A stretch of DNA of 31,434 bases from Ectothiorhodospiraceae bacterium (lineage in GTDB: Bacteria > Pseudomonadota > Gammaproteobacteria > Thiohalomonadales > Thiohalomonadaceae), in contig SLDE01000196.1 of assembly GCA_007125455.1 (NCBI GenBank), positions 1 through 31,434 of the forward strand, given 5' to 3'. Numbering within the stretch: the stretch's first letter is position 1; every line of letters starts with the position of its first letter. Below, one piece after another: positions 7,604-15,079 of the stretch. The position numbers were made by a program, and so were the translations under genes. The notes under the pieces are model-generated. The model did no database searches. It saw only the letters and a program-made list of their open reading frames with translations, and was not told where the DNA came from.

Positions 7604-8943
7604 GCGACGAAAAGCAGCACCAGGCAGCAGCGGACAAACCCGCCGCCAAGCCAGAGAAGAGCGCCGAGGCAAAGGCCAGCGCGGCCAAGCCAGAGGGTAA
7701 AACCCCCAGCAAGCCGCAGAGCAAACCAAAGGCCAAACCAAAGGGCGAGGCCAAGGGTTCGGCCACTGGCCCGCTGGCGGTACTGCTGGCACTGATCGCC
7801 TTGGCTGCGGCGGGTTATCTGTGGCAGCAACAGCAGTTGTTGCTGCAACAGGTCGAAGGCATGACAGGGCAACTCGGGCAACTGGGCGAGAGCCTGGAAC
7901 AGCGCCAACGCCAATATCAGCGCCAACTCGATGAACTGGCAGGCCGACAGCGTCAGCAGTTTGCCCAGCTCAGTCAGGCCCAGGCACAGCAGCCGCAACA
8001 ATGGGAGCGGCTGGAGCAGCAGTTGCAGCAATTGCGCAGCCATCTGCCTGAGCAACTGCGCGAGTGGGAACTGGCCGAGGTCGACTATCTGCTACAACTC
8101 GCCGACCAGCACCTGCAACTGGCGCGTGATCCTGGTGCCGCGAGCCAGGCCCTGCGCCGCGCCCAACACACCCTCGATGCCCTGGACGAACCTGCCCTGG
8201 CTCCATTGGCCCAAGCCATCGATGACGATCTGGCCCGTATCGCGGCGTTGCAGCCCGTCGACCACAACGCCCTGCGTCAGCGCCTTGATGCCTTGGACAA
8301 CGAGGTCTCCGGCCTCGCTCTCAAGCCCTGGGGGCGAGCGTTGAAGAGCGAGGCCGAGACGGCGCAGAACAGCACAGCACAGCACGAGGGCAACGCCTGG
8401 CAGCGCTTTTGGCAGCGGTTGCGGGGGGATCTGAGCGCCTTGGTCGTGATCCGTCACCATGACGAACCCTGGCGCGCGGCGGTCTCCACAGAGCAGCAGC
8501 GGCAGTTGCAGAATGTGCTGCTGCTGCGCCTGGAGGCGGCGCGTCTGGCACTGCAGGCTCAGAGCCAGCCGCAGTGGCAGAGTACCCTGGCGGCGGCGCA
8601 GCAGTGGCTGACGCAGCATTTTGACCCGCAACAGCCAGCTTGGCAGCGGCTCGATGCTGAGCTGCAGGCGCTGGCCGAGGTGAGCTTGCGGCCCGACTAT
8701 CCCAATGTGCAGCCCAGCATCGAACTGCTGGAGCGGCTGCGGGATCAGCGCCCTGAAGCGGCGCTGGAACATGGCGCCGTGATCACCCCGGAGGTGCCGT
8801 CGCCGCAGGAAGCGGCCCGGCCATCCGCCGATAGCGATGCGGACAGCCCCGCCGAGGCCGATTCGCTGATGGTGCCGCTGCACCCCCTGTCCGGGTCCTC
8901 ATTGCGCGAGGAGGCAGGGGATAGCGAGGGCCACAGCCAATGA
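7600..8943 (+). CDS. hemX: HemX-like membrane protein
   Basis: A 447-residue protein with a Lys/Ala/Pro-rich cytoplasmic N-terminus (about residues 1-55), one transmembrane helix (about 57-75, PLAVLLALIALAAAGYLW) and a long Gln-rich coiled-coil and helical periplasmic region. This is the architecture of the HemX family found behind hemD in gammaproteobacteria. E. coli HemX was once annotated as a uroporphyrinogen-III methyltransferase, but the family lacks that enzyme's motifs; its role is not settled. The C-terminal about 60 residues are acidic and low-complexity. Start ATG 7600 overlaps the hemD stop by 4 bases, and the stop overlaps hemY by 4 bases. Confidence 0.9.
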   Translation: MSDEKQHQAAADKPAAKPEKSAEAKASAAKPEGKTPSKPQSKPKAKPKGEAKGSATGPLAVLLALIALAAAGYLWQQQQLLLQQVEGMTGQLGQLGESLEQRQRQYQRQLDELAGRQRQQFAQLSQAQAQQPQQWERLEQQLQQLRSHLPEQLREWELAEVDYLLQLADQHLQLARDPGAASQALRRAQHTLDALDEPALAPLAQAIDDDLARIAALQPVDHNALRQRLDALDNEVSGLALKPWGRALKSEAETAQNSTAQHEGNAWQRFWQRLRGDLSALVVIRHHDEPWRAAVSTEQQRQLQNVLLLRLEAARLALQAQSQPQWQSTLAAAQQWLTQHFDPQQPAWQRLDAELQALAEVSLRPDYPNVQPSIELLERLRDQRPEAALEHGAVITPEVPSPQEAARPSADSDADSPAEADSLMVPLHPLSGSSLREEAGDSEGHSQ

Positions 8944-10097
8944 GATTCCTCTTTGCCGCACTGCTCGCCCTCACCGCCGGGGTCGGCCTGACCCTGCTGG
9001 CCCAACAGGACCCCGGCTATGTGCTGCTTAGCTACCGTGCCTGGTCGGTGGAGAGCAGCCTGACGGTGCTGCTGGTCGCATTGCTGATGGCCTTCATCCT
9101 GCTCCATCTGGCGCTACGCCTGCTGTGGGGGCTTTGGCACCTGCCGCTGTCGCTGCTGCAGTGGCGCCGGGACTGGCGTCAGCGCCGTGCCCACCGGCTC
9201 ACCAACCGGGGGCTAATCGCGCTGGCCGAGGGGCATTGGGAACAGGCAGAAAAGGCCCTGGCCAAGGCCGCCGATGCCAGCGAGATGCCGCTGATCAACT
9301 ACCTGGGTGCCGCCCGCGCCGCGCAGAAGCTCGATAGGGCACAGAGCCGGGATCGCTACCTCGCCCAGGCCTATCAGAGCATGCCCGAGGCCAAGCTGGC
9401 GGTAGGGCTCACCCAGGCCGACCTGCAACTGGCCCAGGGTGAACTGGAACAGGCCCTCGCCAGCCTGCGCGAACTGCGCCGCCTCGCCCCGCGCCACCTC
9501 TATGTGCTCCACCTGCTCAAGAAGCTCTACGAACGGCTGCAAAGCTGGGAAGACCTGCGTCAGCTCTTGCCCGAACTGCGCCGCCACCACGTATTGGAAG
9601 GGGAGGCGCTGATCGCCTTTGAGCTGAAACTCTACCGTCAGCTGCTGTTGCAGGCCAACGATTTGAATGGGCTACAGGGCTGCTGGAAAGGGGCCCCCAA
9701 AGGGCTCAGGCAAGAGCCGGAGTTGCTCCGGCACTACGCTGCACTACTGATGGAGCAGGGCGCCGGCGCCGAGGCCAACGCACTGCTGGAAGAACAGTTG
9801 AAAAAGCACTACCACCCCGCACTGGCCCGCCTCTACGGGGCACTGGATTACGGCGACCCCAACCAGCGCCTGGCCTTCCTGGAACGCTGGCTGCAAGACC
9901 ACGGCGAAGACCCGGAGCTGCTGCTGGCGGTAGGTCGTCTCTCCCTGCGCGACAAGCTATGGGGCAAGGCACGCAACTACCTGGAGGCCAGCCTGGGCCG
10001 CGAAGCGCGCCAGGAGACCCGCCGCGAGCTGGCCGAACTGCTGATCCACCTGGGCGAGAAAGAACAGGCCCTGACCCTCTACCGTCAGGGGGGCTGA
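8940..10097 (+). CDS. hemY: HemY-type inner-membrane TPR protein
   Basis: A 385-residue protein with two N-terminal membrane helices (about residues 3-20 and 40-62) of the HemY_N type, followed by a helical region of TPR-like repeats (LTNRGLIALAEGHWEQAEKAL, later LADLQLAQGELEQAL-like units). This is the gammaproteobacterial HemY, not the Bacillus protoporphyrinogen oxidase of the same name; it is linked to heme synthesis by operon position and its exact role is uncertain. The start overlaps hemX by ATGA. It is the last gene of the operon, followed by a strong hairpin at 10107-10130. Confidence 0.93.
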   Translation: MRFLFAALLALTAGVGLTLLAQQDPGYVLLSYRAWSVESSLTVLLVALLMAFILLHLALRLLWGLWHLPLSLLQWRRDWRQRRAHRLTNRGLIALAEGHWEQAEKALAKAADASEMPLINYLGAARAAQKLDRAQSRDRYLAQAYQSMPEAKLAVGLTQADLQLAQGELEQALASLRELRRLAPRHLYVLHLLKKLYERLQSWEDLRQLLPELRRHHVLEGEALIAFELKLYRQLLLQANDLNGLQGCWKGAPKGLRQEPELLRHYAALLMEQGAGAEANALLEEQLKKHYHPALARLYGALDYGDPNQRLAFLERWLQDHGEDPELLLAVGRLSLRDKLWGKARNYLEASLGREARQETRRELAELLIHLGEKEQALTLYRQGG

Positions 10098-10106
10098 GCT
10101 GAGCAG

Positions 10107-10135
10107 GCCGCAGGGCGCAATCCCTGCGGCTTCCC
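10107..10135 (+). terminator. Hairpin terminator of the hem operon
   Basis: GCCGCAGGG at 10107-10115 pairs perfectly with CCCTGCGGC at 10122-10130 around a 6-base loop, 9 bases after the hemY stop, followed by a short TTCCC. The stem is strong but the T-tract is poor, so termination strength is uncertain. Confidence 0.6.
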
Positions 10136-10190
10136 AGAATGGAGAGGTTTAGGACGATTGACAGGGGCATGCCGGAAACGCGCAGCCTTC

Positions 10191-10224
10191 CTTGCCCCTT
10201 GCCCCTTGCCCCTTGCCCCTTGCC
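10191..10224. repeat. Heptameric tandem repeat, unit CTTGCCC
   Basis: Four exact copies of the 7-base unit CTTGCCC (10191, 10198, 10205, 10212) and a partial fifth copy fill the gap between the hem operon and the convergent reductase gene. On the minus strand it reads GGGCAAG. It is not a multiple of a codon and is not in a gene. Related heptamers occur again at 12244-12287. Confidence 0.95.
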
Positions 10225-10233
10225 TCTTACTCC

Positions 10234-11241
10234 CTAATCCTTCGCCCACTCAAAGGCGTCACCAAAACAGTGCTCCGGATCCATCCCGCGGGCGACCAGG
10301 GCGTCGCGGGCGCTGTAGACCATCGCCGGGTGGCCGCAGGCGTAGAGTTCGTGGTCGGCCAGATCGGCAAAATCGGCACTGACGGCCTCTTGTACATAGC
10401 CGGTACGGCCATTCCAGTCGCCGTCGGGTTGGGAGAGCACCGGGCGGTAATCCAGCTTGGGGTAGCGCTTTTGCCAGCTTTTGATCAGGGTGTCGGCGTA
10501 GAGGTCCTGGCGGTGGCGGGCACCCCAGTAGAGGGTGACCGGACGGTGGGATTGTTCCGCCATCATGTGTTCAAGGATCCCCTTGATGGGGCCGAATCCG
10601 GTGCCGGTGGCGAGCATGATGATGGGCCGTTCGCTCTCTTCGCGCAGGAAGAAGCTGCCCTTGGGGCCTTCGATGCGTAGCACTTCGCCCGGCTGCATGT
10701 CGCTGAAGACATGATCGGTGAATTCGCCGCCCTTGATGTGGCGGATGTGGAACTCCAGCAATTCGTCATGATGGGGGGCGTTGGCGATGGAGAAGGCGCG
10801 CTTGCGTCCGTCTTTCATGACGATGTCGACGTATTGCCCGGCCAGGTATTGCAGGCGTTCTTCATCAGGCAGCTTGAGATAGAGGGCCATCACCTCGTCG
10901 TTCAGGCGCTCCAGCTTGGCCACCTTGCAGGGCAGGTTGCGCACCGGGATCTCTTCCACGGCGCTGATCTCGTGTACCTCCAGGGTGATATCGCTGGTGG
11001 GCTTGGCCAGGCAGAAGAGTGCCATGCCCACAGTGGCCTGTTGCTCGGTGAGGGCCATGGGCTCTTCGTCGCCGTAGCTGACTTCGCCACTGACGATCTT
11101 GCCAATACAGGCACCACAGGCGCCGCCACGGCAGCCGTAGGGAAAGGCCAGTCCGCCACGCAGGGCGGCATCGAGCAGGGTTTCATCGGCTTCAGCGGTG
11201 AACTGGTGGCCGCTGGGCAGTACGGTAACGGAGTAAGACAT
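10234..11241 (-). CDS. 2Fe-2S ferredoxin / FAD-NAD(P)H reductase fusion (CDP-6-deoxy-glucoseen reductase-like)
   Basis: A 335-residue one-protein electron-transfer chain. The N-terminal plant-type ferredoxin domain (about 1-90) has the cluster cysteines C37, C42, C45 and C77 in GCRGGACGAC and LFC. It is followed by a ferredoxin-NADP reductase domain with the FAD motif RAFSIANAP, the nucleotide loop ATGTGFGPIKG and the C-terminal YACGHPAMV. This arrangement is shared by AscD/DdhD-type reductases, ubiquinone-linked reductases and oxygenase reductases. In many gammaproteobacteria such a gene is a stand-alone housekeeping reductase; no sugar or oxygenase partner is adjacent, so the partner is unknown. 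The ATG at 11241 has AAGGAAG upstream; a TTG five codons earlier lies inside that site and is rejected. Confidence 0.88.
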   Translation of the reverse strand: MSYSVTVLPSGHQFTAEADETLLDAALRGGLAFPYGCRGGACGACIGKIVSGEVSYGDEEPMALTEQQATVGMALFCLAKPTSDITLEVHEISAVEEIPVRNLPCKVAKLERLNDEVMALYLKLPDEERLQYLAGQYVDIVMKDGRKRAFSIANAPHHDELLEFHIRHIKGGEFTDHVFSDMQPGEVLRIEGPKGSFFLREESERPIIMLATGTGFGPIKGILEHMMAEQSHRPVTLYWGARHRQDLYADTLIKSWQKRYPKLDYRPVLSQPDGDWNGRTGYVQEAVSADFADLADHELYACGHPAMVYSARDALVARGMDPEHCFGDAFEWAKD

Positions 11242-11361
11242 GGGCTTCCTTTGCAAAAGTATGGCTGCTAATCAACCTGATATGATGACACGGTAGGCGA
11301 TAGGATTAAAACCAAGTATTATGCTCGGTTATTGATGGGCGTTCAACCAGCAGAGGCCGCC
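11242..11361. promoter_or_regulatory. Divergent intergenic region, reductase / SDR protein
   Basis: This AT-richer 120-base gap separates divergent genes. A TATTAT at 11317-11322 is a possible -10 for the rightward SDR gene; no good -35 accompanies it. I see no operator or RNA structure. Confidence 0.25.
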
Positions 11362-12258
11362 ATGTTATCCAATAGCACCCCCATTATCATCGTCGGATGC
11401 GGCGATATCGGCACACGGCTGGCGCAACGCTGGCTGGCGCTAGCGCATCCGGTGTACGCCTTGACTCGATCTGGGGATAGGGCAGAGCAACTTCAATCGC
11501 AGGGGATCTCGGTGCTGCGTGGGGATCTGGACGTGCCGCAGACACTGACGGCGCTGGCTGAACGGATCGTCCCCGGCAGTGTGGTGTATTACCTTGCCCC
11601 CCCTTCGCCAGGCCAGGCGGGTGATCCGCGCGTGGAGAAGCTACTGGCGGTGATAGCTGGGCAAACACCAGGCCAGGTCATCTACATGGGCACCAGCGGG
11701 GTCTACGGTGATACGGGTGGCAACTGGGTGGACGAGGAGAGCCCTTTGCGGCCGCAGACCGCCCGCGCCCGCCGACGCCTGGCGGCTGAGCAGGCCTTGC
11801 GCCGGGCCAGTGAGCTGGGGGGCTGGCCGTTGACCCTGTTGCGGGTGGGCGGGATCTATGGCCCCGACCGACTGCCGCTGGCGCGCCTGAAAAAGGGGCT
11901 GCCCGTGCTGCGCGAGGCGGAGTGTGGCTATACCAACCGCATCCACGTGGAGGATCTGCTGAGGATCTGTATCGCCTGTGCCGAGCATGTGGGCGAGGGG
12001 GCGCGGGTATTCAATGTCAGTGACAATGCGCCGGGAAATATGACCCAATACTTCCTTGCCGTGGCCGAGGCCCTTGGTTTGCCTCAGCCACCCCAACTGC
12101 CGATGACCGAGGCGCGTGAGCAACTCAGCGCGGCGATGCTCTCCTATCTCACCGAGTCACGCCGTATGGATAGCCGCAAGGTACAGCGTGCGTTGGGGTT
12201 GGCACTGCAATACCCTGATCTGGCGGCCGGGCTGGCCGGGTTGGGGAGTAGGGAGTAG
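11362..12258 (+). CDS. SDR-family NAD(P)-dependent epimerase-like protein (YeeZ-like)
   Basis: A 298-residue extended short-chain dehydrogenase/reductase fold. The N-terminal Rossmann motif is IIIVGCGDIGTRLAQ, followed by LRGDLD and YMGTSGVYGDTGG near the active site. The usual catalytic YxxxK is not obvious: the region after GVYGDTGGNWVDE reads TARARRRLAAEQ, as in atypical YeeZ-type members. Substrate is unknown. The chosen ATG has AGAGG at 11352-11356; an ATG at 11335 and a TTG at 11332 lack a ribosome site. The last codons run into a GGGAGTA repeat, so the extreme C-terminus may have been shaped by repeat insertion. Confidence 0.82.
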   Translation: MLSNSTPIIIVGCGDIGTRLAQRWLALAHPVYALTRSGDRAEQLQSQGISVLRGDLDVPQTLTALAERIVPGSVVYYLAPPSPGQAGDPRVEKLLAVIAGQTPGQVIYMGTSGVYGDTGGNWVDEESPLRPQTARARRRLAAEQALRRASELGGWPLTLLRVGGIYGPDRLPLARLKKGLPVLREAECGYTNRIHVEDLLRICIACAEHVGEGARVFNVSDNAPGNMTQYFLAVAEALGLPQPPQLPMTEAREQLSAAMLSYLTESRRMDSRKVQRALGLALQYPDLAAGLAGLGSRE

Positions 12259-12289
12259 GGGGAGGCTGTACACTTGCTCCTTGCCCCTA
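12244..12289. repeat. Heptamer repeats and imperfect inverted repeat between convergent genes
   Basis: GGGAGTA occurs twice in tandem (12244-12250, 12251-12257). TTGCTCC-TTGCCCC follows on the same strand at 12274-12287 and is the reverse complement of a related heptamer. TAGGGG (12256-12261) can pair with CCCCTA (12284-12289), with GAG/CTC pairing inside, and this spans the gap between the SDR stop and the DJ-1 stop. It could act as a bidirectional terminator. Confidence 0.6.
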
Positions 12290-12841
12290 TTACGCACGCA
12301 CCAGCCCGGCCTCCACCTCATCCCGCTTGGCCTTGTTGAACAGCAGTTCGATGAGGTGCAGGGCGAAGTCCATCGCGGTGCCGGGGCCGCGCGAGGTGAT
12401 TATATTGGCATCTTGTACCACGGCATCGGACAGGTACTGAGCACCGGGCGGGGTGTGTTGGTCGAGAAAGCCGGGGTAGCTGGTGAGCCGTCGTCCATCA
12501 AGTAGGCCGGCAGCGGCCAGCACCTTGGGCGCGGCGCAGATGGCGGCGAGGTATTTGCCGTCGGTGTGCATCGTTTGCAGGCGTTGGCGGATGCGCGGAT
12601 CGTCTTCCAGGTGTTGCGCGCCGGGCATCCCGCCGGGCAGTACCACCAGGTCGTAGTCCGTTTGGAGGGCCAGATCGAGATCGGTGTCGGGTAGGAGGGT
12701 GACGCCGCGCGAGGCCTTCACAGGGCCGGGTGTGAGTCCGGCGGTGGTGACTTCGGCCCCGGCACGCACCAGCAGGTCGATTATCGTGACGGCTTCGAGC
12801 TCTTCGCAGCCTTGGGCAAGGGGGATAAGGACGCGTGCCAT
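12290..12841 (-). CDS. DJ-1/PfpI family protein (YajL-like)
   Basis: A 183-residue DJ-1 superfamily protein. The nucleophile-elbow cysteine is C102 in AAICAAPKVLAAAG and the supporting acid lies in GCEELE (E14-E16), matching E18/C106 of human DJ-1. VVLPGGMPG and the SRGPGTAMDFALHLIE C-terminal stretch are also typical. The family includes oxidative-stress chaperones and glyoxalase/deglycase-like enzymes; which applies cannot be read from sequence. The ATG at 12841 has AGAGGG 8 bases upstream. The first 61 bases lie inside the 3' end of the deacetylase gene in another frame, implying co-transcription. Confidence 0.92.
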   Translation of the reverse strand: MARVLIPLAQGCEELEAVTIIDLLVRAGAEVTTAGLTPGPVKASRGVTLLPDTDLDLALQTDYDLVVLPGGMPGAQHLEDDPRIRQRLQTMHTDGKYLAAICAAPKVLAAAGLLDGRRLTSYPGFLDQHTPPGAQYLSDAVVQDANIITSRGPGTAMDFALHLIELLFNKAKRDEVEAGLVRA

Positions 12842-13602
12842 AGGGTTTCCCTCTGATGTTCGGTGTGGGCGATCCATTCGGAGGCGGAGAGCAGGCGTAC
12901 CCCAAACTCGTCGAGATAGGGCAATAACGCCTCCAGCACCTCCAGGGTTTCGGGGTAGGGATGGCCGATGGCCAGTGCCGCACCGACGTTGTGGGCCTGC
13001 TCCAGCACCCGTACGAATTGGGCGATGATGGCCTCGCGGTCGCGCTCGTGGTCGAGGAACACGTTGCGCCGCGCATTGGCCAGGCCGTGTTGATGGGCCA
13101 CCCGCTGTGCCACGGTGGTCGGGGTGGTGGTGCTGTCGATGAAGAAGAGATCATTGTGCTCGCGCAGCAGCTCCATCACCCAGGTCATGTGTTTGGGTTG
13201 GCTGGTAAGTAGGCTGCCCATGTGGTTGTTCACCCCGCGCACATGGGGCACGGCAGCCAGGTTGTCCTTGAGTACCTGGCGCACCTGCTGGCGACCCATC
13301 TCTACATTGATCCCGCCGGGTCCCATGGCTTCACCATTGATCGCCTGCATCGGCTGATGCAGCATGACTTCCTTGCCCTCTCGGTGGGCCAGTTCGGCCA
13401 GTTGGCGGGCGAAGGGTGTATGCGGCAGTACCGCGTAGGTGACGGCACCGGGTAGTGTGATGGAGCGCACCCCGTCGGCGTGGCGATCGCCCAGATCGTC
13501 GATGATCAGCGCGATCACCGGGCGGTTGTCCGCCAGCAGGGCACTGCTGAGCAGTAGCAGCCCGCTGAGTAACAGTCCGTGTTGCAGCAAACGGCGGGCC
13601 AT
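12781..13602 (-). CDS. Divergent polysaccharide deacetylase family protein (YibQ-like)
   Basis: A 273-residue exported protein: signal peptide at about 1-24 and a divergent polysaccharide deacetylase (DUF610/YibQ) NodB-like fold. Visible motifs are ALIIDDLG (D35-D36), AVLPHTPFA, MLHQPMQA and NNHMGS (about 125-130), where the Asp and His residues are expected to form the metal site. The substrate is unknown; the family lies in the gpmI-envC-ctpA neighbourhood in many gammaproteobacteria, which points to an envelope role. It starts 2 bases after the ctpA stop, so it belongs to the gpmI-envC-ctpA transcript. Its 3' end overlaps the DJ-1 gene by 61 bases. Confidence 0.9.
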   Translation of the reverse strand: MARRLLQHGLLLSGLLLLSSALLADNRPVIALIIDDLGDRHADGVRSITLPGAVTYAVLPHTPFARQLAELAHREGKEVMLHQPMQAINGEAMGPGGINVEMGRQQVRQVLKDNLAAVPHVRGVNNHMGSLLTSQPKHMTWVMELLREHNDLFFIDSTTTPTTVAQRVAHQHGLANARRNVFLDHERDREAIIAQFVRVLEQAHNVGAALAIGHPYPETLEVLEALLPYLDEFGVRLLSASEWIAHTEHQRETLWHASLSPLPKAAKSSKPSR

Positions 13603-13604
13603 GC

Positions 13605-14918
13605 TTAGTTGCTACGTCCTGCTTGCAGGATGTGCAAGCCCTTGAGCAGGTTGAGGGCCTCGTTCAGCACGTAGTCACGGCTGGCCAGCGGCTCATCCCC
13701 GTCTTCTTCCTGCTCCTCCGTGGGGGCGGGTTGACGGCCATTGCTGAGGTGGCCGCTTAGATCGGCCTCCTTGAGCTGACGGCGGTTTTCCTCGTTGCGG
13801 GTGACATGCAGTGGTTCGACCTTGATGTCAGGGATGATCCCTTCCGCCTGGATGGAGCGTCCGGCGGGGGTATAGTAGCGCGCGGTGGTGATCTTCACGG
13901 CGGTGTTGTTGCTCATCGGGAAGATGGTCTGTACCGAGCCCTTGCCGAAGCTGGGGCTACCCATCACCACGGCGCGCTGGTGGTCCTGCAAGGCACCGGC
14001 GACGATCTCGGAGGCCGAGGCGGAGCCGGCGTTAACCAGTACGATCAGTGGTGCGCCATTGAGGATGTCGCCGGGGGTGGCATTGAAGTCCAGCGCTGCA
14101 TCGCGGGCACGGCCCTCGGTGTAGACCACCTTGCCCTTGTTAAGGAAGGCGTCGGAGACACTGACCGCTGCGCCCAGTACCCCGCCGGGATTGTTGCGCA
14201 GATCCAGCACCATGCCGTTGAGCTTGCCGCCGCTCTCTTTCTTGAGTTCGCCCACTGCCTTACGCACGTCTTCCCCGGTGGCGGACTGGAAGTTGGTGAT
14301 GCGCAGGTAGCCGAAGCCCTGCTCAAGCATCTCGCTGCGCACGCTGCGCACCTGGATGATGGCGCGCGTGATCTTGACCTCGAAGGGTTGTTGTATCCCG
14401 TCGCGTACCACGGTCAGGGTGATGGCGGTGTCGGGTTCGCCGCGCATCATGCGCACCGCGTCATTGAGGGTCATGCCCTTTACCGGGGTATCGTCCAGGC
14501 GCACGATGAGATCACCGGCCTTGATCCCGGCGCGCATCGCCGGGGTGTCGTCGATGGGGGTCACCACCTTGACGAAGCCATCCTCCATGGTCACCTCGAT
14601 CCCCAGTCCGCCAAATTGGCCACTGGTTCCCACCTGCAGTTCCTTGAACTCTTCCGGGTTGAGGTAGGCGGAGTGTGGGTCCAGGCTGGAGAGCATGCCG
14701 CGGATCGCCCCTTCGAGCAGTTCGCGGTCGCCCACCTCTTCGACGTAGTCGGCCTTGACCTTGGAAAAGACCTCACTCAGTGCCCGCAACTCATCCAGGG
14801 GCAGGGTGCTGGCGGAGGTGTTGGCCCGGTCGGCCAGCACGCTGGTACCTACGCTGAGGGTGATCCCTAGGAGTATCCCCAGGGCAAGGATAAAGGAAAA
14901 GCGGGCGGCAAGTTTCAT
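13605..14918 (-). CDS. ctpA: S41 family carboxyl-terminal processing protease
   Basis: A 437-residue periplasmic serine protease with an N-terminal signal/anchor (about 6-28), a PDZ domain (about 100-185, with GGLGIEV and AGDLIVRLDD) and an S41 catalytic domain. The VNAGSASASEI segment places the nucleophile at S301 and SPSFGKGSVQT the general base at K326; the 25-residue spacing equals that of E. coli Prc. LDLRNNPGG is also present. CtpA proteins trim or degrade periplasmic proteins including peptidoglycan hydrolases, which fits the adjacent envC. The ATG at 14918 is chosen because the signal sequence follows it and a CCAGGAGAG lies upstream; an open extension upstream lacks similarity. Confidence 0.95.
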   Translation of the reverse strand: MKLAARFSFILALGILLGITLSVGTSVLADRANTSASTLPLDELRALSEVFSKVKADYVEEVGDRELLEGAIRGMLSSLDPHSAYLNPEEFKELQVGTSGQFGGLGIEVTMEDGFVKVVTPIDDTPAMRAGIKAGDLIVRLDDTPVKGMTLNDAVRMMRGEPDTAITLTVVRDGIQQPFEVKITRAIIQVRSVRSEMLEQGFGYLRITNFQSATGEDVRKAVGELKKESGGKLNGMVLDLRNNPGGVLGAAVSVSDAFLNKGKVVYTEGRARDAALDFNATPGDILNGAPLIVLVNAGSASASEIVAGALQDHQRAVVMGSPSFGKGSVQTIFPMSNNTAVKITTARYYTPAGRSIQAEGIIPDIKVEPLHVTRNEENRRQLKEADLSGHLSNGRQPAPTEEQEEDGDEPLASRDYVLNEALNLLKGLHILQAGRSN

Positions 14919-15079
14919 CTGTACTACTCTCCTGGACGGTGTGTCGTCCCCAACGGGCCATGATGTCACTCGCGCGGGCGAGTCTCTTTCGCATTGCCCG
15001 TTAAGACATGCGTTTGGACGATGTTACTGCAAATGCCGGGCAAAGCCCAAGTTTCATGGCCTGTGCCACGGCAAAAGCC
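14919..15079. other. Intergenic region between envC and ctpA
   Basis: 161 bases without a gene. It holds one small inverted repeat (ACTCGC 14968-14973 with GCGAGT 14978-14983, 4-base loop). There is no T-run on the minus strand, so termination after envC is not evident. Confidence 0.4.

Noticed and set aside
8940..10097. Protoporphyrinogen oxidase (HemY of Bacillus)
   Set aside because: The product has two membrane helices and TPR-like repeats and no FAD-binding motif; it is the unrelated gammaproteobacterial HemY.
10158..10186. TTGACA as a -35 promoter element in the hem/reductase gap
   Set aside because: No -10 hexamer lies at the right distance and there is no rightward gene to serve.
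10191..10224. CRISPR array
   Set aside because: The repeats are 7 bases long and directly adjacent, without spacers.
10234..11241. PyrK, the missing partner of class 1B PyrD
   Set aside because: The ferredoxin domain is N-terminal and plant-type, whereas PyrK has a C-terminal cluster after the FAD/NAD domain.
13806..14870. Long plus-strand open frame (354 codons) opposite ctpA
   Set aside because: It is an antisense shadow of the well-supported CtpA gene in GC-rich DNA; its translation is His/Gly/Val-rich with no domain.
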